Assembly: GCA_015501585.1 (NCBI GenBank)
Contig: JADNRY010000303.1
Span: 1 to 64,000, forward strand
DNA length: 64,000 nt
Source: Rhodocollybia butyracea
Taxonomy: Eukaryota > Basidiomycota > Agaricomycetes > Agaricales > Omphalotaceae
Reading direction: 5' to 3'
In this document: positions 22,711 through 34,305 of the stretch, one piece after another
Layout: every line of letters begins with the position of its first letter
Position numbering within the stretch: the first letter of the stretch is position 1
Notes under the pieces: model-generated
Databases searched by the model: none
What the model was told of the DNA's origin: nothing
The model's input: the letters and a program-made list of their open reading frames with translations, nothing else
Translations under genes and position numbers: made by a program

Positions 22711-23494
22711 TCAGGTGTGCTTGGCGAGATAAGCTGCACGAGCTGGATGGGTTTCAATCGCTTCGTCCATAAGAATTTCATGGTTTTCCTGTCTCTTCTA
22801 AGTACGTGCTCATACTCAATAAATGGTATGAAAGGCTCACTAGGAAGAACACAGTTCTAGTTGTTTTGCTGTTCTCCGCATTAAAGTTAAGACGGTATTT
22901 TGCTCCTTGCGGGAGCGTAAGGAGCAACCCAGGGAAAAGGTCGAGGTGGATCCAACTCTTTGTGGTAATGTCTGATGAGATACCTTAGTATTTTCCGCAG
23001 ACCATATACGCTCTAACTGTACTCACCTTCAATGTCAATATAAGTCTTTCCACTAGTGATCGCAGTAATAGCGTCTTGGTTGGTGCATAGGTTGCTATAG
23101 AGAGCTTAAGTCGCAGGAAGTAAGTATCTATTAGTATTCAGTTTCTTACCCAGTCACACCATCCGATGGTTGCGATGCCTCTAATACTGATAACATCTAG
23201 TACGTCGTCAAAGCGAGTTGAAAAGCGTCAGAAAGCTCAGGGGAATGACGTAGCTATAATAATTACCTGTGGCGTCATATCCTCTGCCTGTTTCATGTTG
23301 AACCGAACGACACATCCCTCGACCGTAGTAGGATATCCCATTTTCTCCACCACTTTGAAACCGGATTGTTCAATCTCTTCAATAGTATTACCCTCGATAA
23401 AGGATATTTTCCATCCAAGAGCACCGAGGTAATCGATAGTGACTGGACCAGAGGCCGGGCCATCGGAATGATAATAAGCGTGGATGGAAGGCAT
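22711..23494 (-). CDS. Acireductone dioxygenase-like cupin lacking metal ligands (predicted pseudoenzyme)
   Basis: Five exons on the minus strand, all in phase: 23494-23267, 23196-23150, 23094-23027, 22971-22841, 22797-22711; 186 residues, the usual length of ARD/ADI1 proteins. The N-terminus (MPSIHAYYHSDGPASGPVTI, then LGALGWKISF) and the C-terminal cupin strand (WIHLDLFPGLLLTLPQGAKY) align by eye with ARD. Active ARD binds Fe/Ni through H-x-H-x3-E and a later His in the methionine salvage pathway. Here the first motif aligns with NLCTNQD (H to N, H to C, E to D) and the last His of 'P.G.YHRF' with Tyr in PQGAKYRLNF. All four ligand positions are therefore changed while the frame and splice sites are intact, so catalysis is unlikely but a folded protein may be made. 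Confidence 0.75.
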
Positions 23495-25283
23495 CGTTAG
23501 ATGGTACTGCAGTTTTGGAAAGCGACTTTTAAACGTCTAGTGAGTCTGAAAATGTAGACTCAGAAGTCTGATGTGATTATTGGAAGTTACCTGGGTACGT
23601 TTTGACCCTCGGTACTCGCGCGTGATTTCCAATTACAGTGTGTTGCTTGGGAAGGAAAGAAAGATAGTGAATTACTCGGCATGGTCTGGCAAGATTTGAA
23701 CCTCGGTTCGACCGAAGCTCCCAAGGTGTTTCGACACGTTGGTCTGTGCGGTATATAGTGTCAAGTTATCATGAGCATCCGGAATCGATGATCGATGGGA
23801 TCGATGTCACAGAAGATCAGGTGCAGACAAGACAGGAGGCACTCGGTGATATGCGATTTTGATCTGCAGGAACAGTACAAGTTAAATGATATTATGATTC
23901 CAGTTTTACTAGGCTTTTTACCCGAACATCATCGCTTTGCGCTGTGCGGGCTGCTAGGCTTTCAGACTTGGATCATAATCATCGTTTATCTTTCTACTCG
24001 TTTATACAAGAGGGGCGTTCAGCGAATATCAGATATCGGGATATTAAGACAGCTTGATATCAAGAAGATGATGGAACCAGTTGGACTTGTACAGGTCTTT
24101 ATTCAGGTAGCATTTCAAGGCCCAGAGCAGGCGCTGAGGCCACTTATACAACGTACTTATCTGTTCACCCGCGATCAGTCGCAGGCCTCTCTTGATCTTG
24201 CTACTTATGAATGAATACCTACGAACCAGTGGCGACGTGCCAACACATATTACTGTACTACTCCGCCGAGGGTCCACAGTGGCGCAGTCGATTGGTAATC
24301 TCATCAACAATTCGGTCTAAATCATCGTTTCGAGGGCCTCTCCCGTTATTCTCGGTGGTTCTTCGAGTCCTTTTGTTGGGATCATATTCTACCGATCGAC
24401 TTCTCTCCTTCCACTGCAACTCCGCTTGGGAGTTCGGTTTTATTATATTCTTGAGTTATGCACTAGTTTCTAGCTCTACCTCATCTTGACCTCATTGCAT
24501 CCAGACCGACCACCTTGGACCATGCCGCTGAGTTGCCGCTGAGTATTCACCTCCTTCTTTCAGTCCTATGAATCAGTACTAAGATATTAATATTAGTTTA
24601 ATTTAGCCTTCTACTATGTAGTAGAAGGCTACATTCAAGTTGTTTGAAATCACTGATACAACGACGAGATCTCGAGCCCTGGATGTGATATGACGAGGGG
24701 CTCAAACTCAGGTAACAGTTGTTTAGTATTTAACACAATCTTTACAGTTAATCTTTAGGGTCATAGCTTTTACCAGCCCAAGGAAAATATCAGAGCCTGT
24801 TAATTACAGGCTCGGTAGAGTATTGAGTCTTAACTGAGACTGAGTGTGGAGAGTTGGGAGAACTTGAATAAGGAGAGAATACGTCGGTCGTGATGCTCGA
24901 TGTGAAACTCGATACTCATCAGAAAATCAAAAAAAAACTATAACCGGGCGGCCGTCTGTGGCGGTGACTAACGACGATCGGCGCTTGGCGCTATCCAGCA
25001 TCTACCATCTTGATGCGAACCCACCCAGCTTTTTTTTCTTTTTGTTTTGGAGGGGCACGCGCTTGTCTGATGAATCGTACGAAATTGTCGTAGCTTCAGT
25101 GGTGCGAGTATAAGTGCGAGGGGCATGGCCCTCGCACACTTTTAAACATAGATAGTGTCCATAATCACCTATCCAGCTTTGAAATAATTGTTTATGATAA
25201 GACCAGATTGCCGGGGCCGCGCCATGAAGCCTCATACGCGTAACATCCGGCGAACATATGCCCTTAAATATCCAGCCTGTCTC
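23495..25283. other. Intergenic region; no recognisable gene
   Basis: Contains a 139-codon plus-strand frame (23795-24214) with one hydrophobic stretch (LLGFQTWIIIIVYLSTRLY) but no known domain, and a perfect palindrome at 24604-24631. Otherwise nothing identified. Confidence 0.4.
24604..24631. repeat. Perfect 13-bp inverted repeat (hairpin)
   Basis: TAGCCTTCTACTA and its exact reverse complement are separated by two bases (TG). It would form a 13-bp stem. It lies in AT-rich intergenic DNA with no flanking gene end close by, so its role is unknown; a transposon footprint is possible. Confidence 0.7.
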
Positions 25284-25290
25284 TATAAAA
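25284..25290 (+). promoter_or_regulatory. TATA box, secreted-family copy A
   Basis: TATAAAA about 95 bp upstream of the ATG. The stretch from here to the ATG (including CCCCACTCGAA and CTTGCTGGTCAATCTG) is strongly conserved in all four copies of the family. Confidence 0.65.
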
Positions 25291-25382
25291 AGGAATTTGC
25301 GGATGTAATTCGCCGGTTCAGTCCCCCACTCGAATACAGCTTGCTGGTCAATCTGTATACCTTATACTTATAACTCTCAAAC

Positions 25383-26148
25383 ATGCGTTCTACTACTCTT
25401 CTTCTTTTTACGCTCTTGGCAAGCTCCATACTTGTTGTATTCCCTATGCCAGTCCAAGAGGTAAACAGGCTTTATATGGTTTTACACTACATTCGTTGAC
25501 TCAGGTATTAGGCAATGCCTCGCGCTGCACCCGGAACTTCACAGAATCCAGCCGCACTGTTGACTCCACAGAAGCGGGAAGCGGTAAATGTTTGTTGGGC
25601 TACATAATTGTACGATACCTGATACTTGCTACCAGCCATTTGCCGAGGTGATCCTCATTAACAGAATGGGTCAAGAGTTGGAAGGCGAACCATCTGCTGG
25701 CAACAAAAGGAGAATCACCGGAGCTATAAATGAAGCCTTGGATATGGTTTGGAGTGAGGGAAAATCCCCAAAATACAAAGGTGCATATCTCCCAGACACG
25801 GATCCAGAGATGAAGTGGAACGAGAATGGGGAGGTGAGGGAATGGATTTATTTCAAATACATCGATGACAATCATGATTGTAATCCATGTTTTGGATGGG
25901 TGGCAAGAGGTTCTCAGTGTGAGTGGTCGCTCCTGGATCTGGTTTTCCTTGCATTTCTCACATATGCTTTACCAGTCAAGGTGGAGGGTCCCGACTCAGA
26001 GGGTAGAATGAAACCGAGGCGGCTCAAATTAAGTAAAAAAGAGGGTCAAGCTTGGGGTAAACAATATGCTGGATTTGCAAAGGGGAGCCAGCCTGGAGTG
26101 TCCCTAGAGGCGCCGGGTGGCGGGGAAAACCTTATTCGGAAGAGCTGA
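25383..26148 (+). CDS. Secreted protein of a local four-copy family, copy A
   Basis: Three exons, 25383-25460, 25512-25583 and 25636-26148, in phase. The signal peptide is MRSTTLLLFTLLASSILVVF, followed by a short variable basic/Pro segment, then the conserved body: LINRMGQELEG, INEALDMVW, KYKGAYLPDTDPE, WIYFKYID, and a four-cysteine core CNPCFGWVARGSQCEWSLLD followed by a hydrophobic stretch. I do not recognise the family; the signal peptide suggests export or cell-surface location. Relative to copies B and C, one base appears to be extra near 26100 (GTGTCCCT), so the observed stop at 26148 cuts off a tail that in the other copies continues as EWE.LW..FNARFM; that tail is readable in the next frame to about 26230. 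Copy A is the best-preserved member upstream of that point. Confidence 0.7.
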
Positions 26149-26279
26149 ACCTCATCCTCCTTCCTGCGTGGCAGGCGGAGTGGGAAGCACTTTGGGCTGA
26201 GTTTAATGCACGATTTATGGCTTTCTTGCATGGGTCCCTGCGACTGGGCTGCCTGCGCATAGTAATATTGTACTTAATC

Positions 26280-27090
26280 AACAACCCAAGCCGTGAGCGC
26301 ACGGAAAGTCACGACTCTGAAGGTCGGAGTTTGTAGAGATAGCGATAGCACAAAACTGAGTCAGTTCGGCGATATGGGGATCTAGTAGTCTGCTCAAGTC
26401 GGGTAAGATAAACTTAACAATGGCCAGTAGGCGGTGATGGACTTTCCGTGAACAAGTCATACCAATATCTCATGCTCAGACACACCCTAGTGATACAACA
26501 TCAGTTCTGAATATTTGTCGAATATGCAAGCACCAAGCAAGGACATGAGAATAGCTTACTTTTCAAAACCACTGTTGCGCCGAAAATAAGTAGAATGTAA
26601 GCGGCGACTCAGTAGACACATCAGTTTCACAGGATTAGTTACCCAACTGAAGGTGGAGTTCTGTGGGCTTACCCACTGCAACCAAGATGAAGAGTTCCAG
26701 TCTTTTACACACCAATAAGTTTTAGTGCTTCAGTACTTCAGTATCTGTACCGTGACAATAATATTGAGTGTCACGGAACAGAGCGCCCTGCAAGCCCTAT
26801 CATGACTATGTTTCTTCCGCTGAACAGTCCGTATAACAGGAATTTGACATCCATATCTCGCAGGAGGTGCATCACCCACCACTAGCTTTGTCGATATTGG
26901 TGTTACTTGAAGGTTTGGACCGAGTAGAGCAAGGAGTAGAGTAAGAGAAAGTGCTAGAGAGCGGCACTTGACTCTTTAGTCAATGAAGATAGTGGTTTAC
27001 TAGCACATCTTCAACTTCCTGTTCAACGTTTAACGGTAAAGGCTTCAGCAATGTTTTGGTCTATTCTCGGGATGATTTTCAATTCAACTC
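26280..27090 (-). pseudogene. Decayed DUF6534-like membrane protein, copy 1
   Basis: On the minus strand, stretches near 26560-26640 and 26690-26840 align with the DUF6534 gene at 39.1-40.6 kb (the segment encoding ADVTIASLLTFYIRRNRSGF and the helix DIIVTVQILEH). Here the same segment reads through insertions and a premature stop, so it cannot encode an intact protein. It lies convergent to secreted-family copy A, the arrangement seen for the other copies. Confidence 0.6.
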
Positions 27091-30000
27091 ACCTCGCCCA
27101 ATAGATCTAACTGGCTTGAAAGCAGAAGGCGACCCGGGACTGTGGTTGGGGGCGAAGAGGCGAAGTTAGGAAACTAGACTCCCAAAAATCGATGCCTCTT
27201 TGCTTGAGTCGCGCCACATCTTTCGTGCTTTGCATGACTTTGCAGCTACCAAGCAGGGAAGGAAGGAAGGAAGGGAGAATTTATTATGGCACGGCGTGGT
27301 CCTTTGAGTTGAACGTTGAGGATCCAGAAGAAATCCATTGTAGCCTTAGCGCTCGCTGAGCGCCTAGTTTGAATATTTCCTTCTCATCGACCTCCATCGA
27401 CTTCGGGGTGTGCTCATTGTCACTGGATCTAGGACCCTCTTTGAGATAATGATGGGAAAGTCGGAATGCGGTTTAATGATTTTCATCGCTGTTATTGATC
27501 TTCATTTATCTCCCTTCCAGCTTCAGGGACTCGCCTCCTACCAGAGAAGTTCTGAAACGGCTTTTGCCTACAGAACCCCAGCTCTCCAGCTGTTTATCTT
27601 TGGGCACTTTCCGTTTCGATCTGGAGATTTGAAAGGGAAGGGATGAGAATTCTAGAATGGAGGAGAGAGGATTGAGACGTAGTGAGCAGGATTGGGCAAG
27701 ATTGAGCTGAAACGGGTTCAAATAGGCGGTTTCCGGCGAAACGGGCGTGGTCAATTTTCAGTTCTATCGGGCTGTTGTTTTTGAGGACTTCAGTCTTTTC
27801 TGAGTTAAGACTTGTAGTCATGATAAAGTACATACCCAAATCTTGCTGGAGGCCCGGGGAAGTTCAAGTTTTCTTAAGTCCGACTCATCGTGTGTCCGAA
27901 CCCGTGATGAAGTATCTTGCACAGTCACGTCATTCACCTGAGAATCGCCTCTTCTTCTGCTACCACCATCTCCATCATCTAACTTCTCGATGTACCACCT
28001 TCGGCACTATTCATGCGTTCTACAAACGTGGTGACGACTTTCACTCTCATCAAGCTGTTCAATAGTGTCATTCAAGCGGATTTTTTCTGGTATGGGAATT
28101 GGAAACAAAAAGGTGTGTAAATCGCATATTATGGTCTATTATTTGAACTTACTATACCTCTTCTAAGCTTCTAGCCTTGTCGATGGTCACTTTTTCGGTT
28201 TACGCCAAGTCAGGATCCAAAATCGCAACTCGGTCACCTTTTCCTTGAGGCTAGTTGTGTTATTAGCCATTGTCAGCAATTTAGCTGAACTTAGGGACTT
28301 TTTAGCCTCTGGGATTCTTCTTCGAGACTTTTCCTCAAAACTCGTCTACCGTCAAGCTTCAATGGACCAGTATTATCTTGTATGTCTTTTTTTCTTTGTT
28401 GTAGTTCACTATCACCAGGCTTATGTGTAGAATCGATAGCATGACTCGAAGGAACCCGAAGGACGCGAAATGGTACGCGATACTTGCGCGATACGAGCAC
28501 GGTTGGAATTATTTTGTACGCTGGTGAGTTTCAGATGCCTTATATGCTATCATATGACTTACTCGATTATTATTTTGGCTCCGTTTAGGACTCCGAGGAG
28601 GCGTCGTATCGATAGTCATCTGTACCGGTCATTAGCGCGGTTACAACTGTAACTAGTAGCTATTTCATTATGGTGTCGACTGGTATCTGGGCTCGTTTCC
28701 GCTCATTTACGCCCAAAATCAAATGAAAATTACCATATCTGATCGAGAGAGAATTGAGCTTAAATGAGCTCAATCCCACCTATATCTGCTCATTTCTGCC
28801 TGTTTTTGCTCAACTGTAATGCACCATTCTCGAAGATACTGAAAGAACCTAAAAGATTGTGCTCATTTTCGAGGCAGAGTGGACAGAATGAGCAGATTTG
28901 GGCGATATCGGGCGAATTTTGGCAGTGCCCACTTCTGCCCATTTGAAGCCATTTTGCACCCGTTTGAGCCTGTTTCCGCCTGGTCGATGTTCACTGGGAT
29001 TGGATATCGGATATTGAAGCTGAGGCTTGGCGCTACAGGAGTACCCTAGATCTTGTCCTTATGCTTCCAGCCCTCTCCTTCCTCCCTTATCCGACTTTCA
29101 ATTCGCAAACTGTCTACTTGTGGTTTTGCTCGAACGTTCCGTTGTCTGCCAGTTCTCAGTCAACTTCAACTGAATTGGAAAAGCCGAGAAGGATCCGTCT
29201 GGGTGAATAACTACGCTTGCCGCGACCAACACATACCCTCCTTCCGTTCCTTTTGACACTCGTCACTCTGAACTCCATTATGTGGTCTTCCATGCCGTTG
29301 ACCGTGTAATCCACAGATATCAGAGCGGTGATTCGGACCACACGAGGACCGGCTTATCCTCCTCTGGTTATCCACCATTCATGTAGTTGTGGAGATCGTC
29401 AACAGATGTGTTTGGATGCGCTGGAACGACGAAATTGGATAGAATTAACCCTTCTCGCGTTATAGCGGAATTCTTTCATCTCTCTGCCCTGGACTCTACG
29501 CCTTTCTAGGTATTCAAGATTCAGCGCTGTCAGCGCCAGCCCTTGTCTCGTTAATGAATCCGAAGTTTGGTCAGGATCCTTCCAGCGACTCCCTTCCTTT
29601 CAACTACGTTGTTAGCTCTCTCTCTCGGCGATGCGACTGGTACATCTCTCCATTTCCTAGACCATTTGCTAGGCTGTTGTCCTAATGCAGATCATCCGTC
29701 TGGAATATACTAATCTTTCTCTTGTGTCCCGCCCGCCTCACCCACGCATTGTCTGTCAATCCTATAGTCGAAAGTTGGTAAGATGTACTTCCTTCACGCT
29801 GAGGTACTCAATATTCAATGCCACTCTGTTGGTGCACATACAGTCGCATGCGATGCTTGGGACTGTATAGGACTCTAAAGCATTCGGAGTCACATACTCT
29901 TTTGATACGTGTTTTACACCTAGATTCTCAAATCTGTCTCACCGCATGGCCTCATAACCCTCCTTTGCGAGCCGGCGAAGTGAAACGCCTGGTCGGAACG

Positions 30001-30180
30001 GCCTCCTCTAACTATGTATCTGCGGCGTGCATTATTCCGCCATGCTGTAGTGCCCCTCCCCCTTCTTTAACTTACAAGTAAAGTATCTAAAGTATCTCGA
30101 ACGAACTGGGTGCATTTAGCATGGCTCAGGGTCATCGAGCTTTGAAACAACCATTTTATTTTATTTCGGAAATAAGACAA
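27091..30180. repeat. Duplicated intergenic segment, copy 1
   Basis: Shares stretches in order with 34310-37350: TTAGCGCTCG.(N)GAGCGCCTAGTTTGAA at 27350 and 34395, a CTCC.(N)TCGACTTC run, a GGGCACTT.CCGTTTCGAT run at 27600 and 34695, CTTGGCGCTACA..AG at 29025 and 34785, and ACACTCGTCA.(N)T near 29255 and 35135. No coding model could be built; minus and plus frames are short and unrecognised. Near 28690-28990 there are repeated short motifs (CTCATTT, CCCATTT) of unclear meaning. Confidence 0.6.
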
Positions 30181-30256
30181 ATTGTTGGGGGCATCAAGAT
30201 CGACCAATATCCAGCGAACATGTGGTCTTATTATTATGCAATACAAGTACAGTCTT

Positions 30257-30263
30257 TATAAAA
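30257..30263 (+). promoter_or_regulatory. TATA box, secreted-family copy B
   Basis: TATAAAA about 115 bp upstream of the copy B ATG, in the conserved promoter block. Confidence 0.6.
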
Positions 30264-30376
30264 GCAGCCTGTGGATGGAAATGTCCCGTAACTCTGCTGG
30301 TTCAGCCCCCACTCTGCCGCCACTCGAACACAGCTTGCTGGTCAATCTGTATACTCTATATTTATAATTCTCAAAC

Positions 30377-31371
30377 ATGCGTTCTACCCTTCTTCTTTTT
30401 ATGCTCTTAGCGAGTTCCATACTTGTTGTGTTCCCTGTACCAGTCCGAGAGGTCACGAGGTTTATACGGTTCTATGCTACATTTGTTAACTCAGGTATTA
30501 CAGGTTAGGCCTCGTGCTGAACCTGGGCATTCACAGTCAGGGCTACAGAATCCCGGCGGGCCGTCGACGCAGAAGAAGAAGCCAGGCCGCAAGCCGGACG
30601 GGCCCCTACCGGTGAAAGTTTTACTGGGTTAGATGATTGTACTATGCCTCTTACTTGTTACCAGCCACCCCCCGATGTGTTACTCATTACCGGTATGGGT
30701 GAAGACTTGTCCGGCCTTTTCCCAGATCTCTTCAAATCCGGATTCAGCAAAGCTATCAACGAAGCCTTGGATGTGCGTGCAATCAAGGGAGATCCCCAAA
30801 GTACCACGGTAAATCTCTCTCAGAGACGCAGTGGGTGGGTGAGTATCTGACGCTTTGGTGGTATTTCAAATACACCGACGGCAATTTTTGTAATCCATGT
30901 TTTGGATGGGTGGCAAAAAGCTCTCGTTGTGAGTGGTCGCTCTTGGATCTGGTTTCCTCTCGTTTCTCATATATGATTTCCTAATTATAATGGAGGATAC
31001 CGAGGATGGCAAGAAAGCGAAGCGGGTCACATTGACACCTGATGGGCAGGGTAAACTGTATGCTGGCATTTGCAAAGGGGAGCCGACCCGAACGTCCCAG
31101 AGAGAAGTGGCAGGGAAAACTTGCTTCATATCGTGGGGACCCCCTCCTTCTTGTTGCATTTCAAGAGGAATGGGAAAGGCTTTGGGGTCTGTTCAACGCA
31201 CGGTTTATGATTGCGCCCAGGCCGCCTGGGCATGGACTGCCTGCACCTGGGCCGCCTGTGTCTCATGGAGTAAAGGCGAACCACCTGCCTACTTATCCGG
31301 GTGGTCATACTATTCATAATCCGCAACGTCGTGAGATCACGGCAATTCCCAACTCTGAAGGCCGGAGTTAA
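30377..31371 (+). pseudogene. Secreted-family copy B, with several frameshifts
   Basis: Starts MRSTLLLFMLLASSILVVF and keeps the promoter, signal peptide and splice positions of copy A (first donor is GTCACG, weaker than GTAAAC in A). The body is recognisable (LLITGMGEDLSG, INEALDVRAIKGDP) but shifts frame near 30790. The core CNPCFGWVAKSSRCEWSLLD follows in another frame, a second shift near 30955 (a T short in TTTCC) precedes the segment RVTLTPDGQGKLYAGICKGE, and a third returns to the frame ending in FNARFMIAPRPPGHGLPAPG and the stop at 31371. With three shifts I call it a pseudogene, though base errors could account for some. Confidence 0.65.
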
Positions 31372-31683
31372 TAGTAGCGAGGTTTTGATTACAGCGTTTG
31401 AACAATTATCTGTATGTAAATTGCACATCTTTGTAGGATTACTTTTTACATATATATAGAACGGTAGGCAGCAGTGCCATACTGCCAGGGTAGCCATGGT
31501 CTTGCTATGGATGATTCCCTTGAATCTTAGTCACTGAGAGAGATCCAAGTAAGCGCAAGCGGATAACAAAAAGATATATCCCCTTACTTTGAGAATTCTG
31601 TTAGGTGGATCTCCTAGATGAACTATAGTCTCCCATAGGCAGACTGGTTACACACTGACGATCCATACGGATGTGTAGATGAA

Positions 31684-32330
31684 CTATACTACTACATAGG
31701 ATTTATGCAAGCTCCAGATGGTCATTGGATGGTCACCGTTCATCTGGGCTTGGATTCCGGAATGTTCAAACAACCAGCAATAGTGACAAATACTTAGGCT
31801 CCAACCACGCGAACTGTGTTTTTCTCCAATGGCCGCACTGAGTCTGATTGCAAAAATATTGATCCTGCAATACTTCCGTGGCTTTATGGATCTACTACTG
31901 GGCTGAATCTTGATGGGTATATGCGTACGAAAGGTGAGCCAATTAAGTGATAAAAAGTACTGGGGCTTTAATAGTCTGTTCACAAATCTGGAACGGAGTT
32001 TCCGTGAACAATGTCGTAGCAATATCTGTATTCCCCGACGCACCTGGTAGCAACGTACCTGACTATTACTAGTAATACTATTAGACTAATGAGCGAGTGA
32101 TACAATGTCAGCTCTGAATGGGCTAGCACATGAGAAAGCCTTACTTTCGAAACCACTCCTGTTGCGCCGGATACAGAATGTAAGCCGCGACGCAATAGAC
32201 AAGTGCGACAGCTTCACATTATATCGGTTACCCGACTACGGTTGGAACGTTGGAGTTCTGTTGACTTACCCGGTAACCCACTGCATCCGAGATGGATGCC
32301 ACAAGAATTCTTGTGCCGCACCATGGGAGC
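31684..32330 (-). pseudogene. DUF6534-like membrane protein fragment, copy 2
   Basis: The minus strand near 32133-32200 retains the segment that encodes LLTFYIRRNRSGFEK in copy 4, and 31684-31900 matches the 3' part at 38810-39030. The match stops near 32320, where sequence resembling 62583-62640 and 24517-24560 begins (CATGGGAGCT.CGGCTGCCC), so the 5' half is missing. Confidence 0.5.
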
Positions 32331-32810
32331 TTCGGCTGCCCCGGCGTTCAGATCTTGGACCATGCCGAGTAATTCACTTCCTTCCTTCCTTCCAACCTTA
32401 AAAAGGTATCAAAAACAAGATCTGCAGCTTTTGAATAGAAGGCTACCGCAATGGCACTTTTTTGAGCTTTATGATATTTGAGAACTCTGGACACTTTGAT
32501 CGTGCCCTAATTCCACTCGGTTGAAACCGTCAGATTCCCAAATCTGTTTCAACCGCCTGGCCTCACGACGCTCCTTTGCGAGACTGCGAAGTGAAATGCC
32601 TGGTCGGAACGACTATCTGCGGCGTGCATTATGCCGCCATGCTGTAGTGCCCCCTTCTTCCTTAACTAGTATCTTGAACGAATTGGTGATTTTAGCATAG
32701 CTCAGGTTCATCGAGCTTCGAAACAATCATTTTATTTTATTTTGGAAATAAAACCAAATTGGGGGCATCAACATCCAACGAACATGTGGTCTTATTATTA
32801 TGAAATATGA

Positions 32811-32817
32811 TATAAAA
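32811..32817 (+). promoter_or_regulatory. TATA box, secreted-family copy C
   Basis: TATAAAA about 105 bp upstream of the copy C ATG, in the conserved promoter block. Confidence 0.6.
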
Positions 32818-32920
32818 GCAACTTGTGGATAGAAATCTTCCGTAACTCTGCCGGTTCAGTCCCCCACTCGAACACAGCTTGCTGGTCAATCTGTCTACTC
32901 TATACTTATAATTCTCAAAC

Positions 32921-33977
32921 ATGCGTTCTACCCTTCTTCTTTTTATGCTCTTAGCGAGCTCCATACTTGTTGTGTTCCCTGTACCAGTCCGAGAGGTAAC
33001 GAGGTTTATATGGTTCCATGCTACATTCCTTAACTCAGGTATTACAGGTTAGGCCTCGCGCCGAGCTTAGGCATTCACAGTCAGGGCTATTACAGAATCC
33101 CGGTGAACTGTCGACTCCGCCACAGAGAAAATGGAAAAAGCGAGCCCGGAAACCACGTATCACGCCACATGTAAATGTTTTACTGGTTTACATGATTTCA
33201 CTGACCTCCTACTTGTTACCCCAGTTATACCTCATGGACATAATGGGCATAGACTTGAACGGTGACACCCTGACAAATGAAAAAAGAAAAATCCTCAATG
33301 CTATCCATCAAGCCCTGAATACGCGTTCGAGTTCGACCAAGTCGAGAACCCCGATTTACCATGGTAAATATAGCCCAGAGATGGTGACATGGGTCCTGGA
33401 GGAGAAACAGTAACTGAGTCTATGGATTTATGTCAGATACCTTGATGCAGAAATTGGTTGTGATCCATGTTTTGGATGGGTGGCAAAAAGTTCTTCTTGT
33501 GAGTGGTCGCTCTTGGATCTGGTTTTCCTCTTTTTTCTCATATATGATTTCCTAGTTAGAATAGAGGGTACCGATGATGGCAAGAAAGCGTATCGGATCC
33601 CATTGACACCTACGGGACAGGGTAAACTGTATGCTGGCATGTGCAAAGGGAAGCCAGCCCCGAACGTCCCTAAGGAGGAGTGGCAGGGAAAACCTGCTTC
33701 ATTTTCTGGGGACCCCCTCCTCCTTGTTGCATTTCAAAACGAATGGGAAAGGCTTTGGGGTCTGTTTAACGCACGGTTTATGATTGCACCTGGGCCGCCT
33801 GCACCTGGGCCGCTTGGGCCTGAGCTACCTGCACCTGGGCTGCCTGGGCCTGGGCCATCTGTCTCTCATGGAGTAAAGGCGTACGCCCCGCCTGCGTTTC
33901 TGGGTCATCATCATATTCTTCATCTGCCACGCCGTCAGATCACCGGAATTCCGAACAACTCTGAGGGCCGGAGTTAA
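32921..33977 (+). pseudogene. Secreted-family copy C, one main frameshift
   Basis: Same signal peptide and promoter as copy B. After the second intron the body reads MDIMGIDLNGDTL and ILNAIHQALNTRSS, then a stop at 33413. The family continues one frame over with LWIYVRYLDAEIGCDPCFGW and VAKSSSCEWSLLDLVFLFFL, then LTPTGQGKLYAGMCKGK, EWQGKPASFSGDPLLLVAFQ, EWERLWGLFNARFMIAP and a Pro/Gly-rich low-complexity tail (PPAPGPLGPELPAPGLPGPG), ending at 33977. Apart from the single shift near 33410 the copy is complete and gives the best view of the family's C-terminal half. Confidence 0.65.
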
Positions 33978-33989
33978 AAGAGATGGTCG

Positions 33990-34305
33990 AGTCTAGTTTT
34001 GAATAGGCAAGCACCTGGGAAAAGCTTTTCGAAACCACTCCTGTTGCACCGGGTCCAGAATGTAAGCAGTGCCGACGCAATAGACATGTCAGCTTCACAA
34101 TGGATTATATCGGTGCAGTTAGAGTTCTGTCGACTTATCCACTTCACCCGAGATTTAGCGTTAACTCTAACTTCAGCGATGTTTTGGTCAACTCTCGGAA
34201 TAATCTCCAGATCCAATCCTCGCCCTCGTACTACTTATACTGTAGATTTAAAATCTGCTTGGAAGTTGAAAGTAAAAGGCGACCGTGATGGGGAAGAGAG
34301 TCCCA
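33990..34305 (-). pseudogene. DUF6534-like membrane protein fragment, copy 3
   Basis: The minus-strand segment around 34015-34100 matches the copy 4 region encoding the ..LLTFYIRRNRSGFEK stretch, then jumps to sequence matching the extreme upstream part of copy 1 (CAGCGATGTTTTGGTC..CTCTCGG.(N)ATAAT near 34175, compare 27045). An internal deletion relative to copy 4 removes most helices. Confidence 0.5.

Noticed and set aside
23684..23735. tRNA-like 3' half (GGTTCAAATC box on the minus strand, with CCAGACC-like end)
   Set aside because: The T-stem does not pair, no matching 5' acceptor strand or D-arm lies at the right distance, and no anticodon arm could be drawn.
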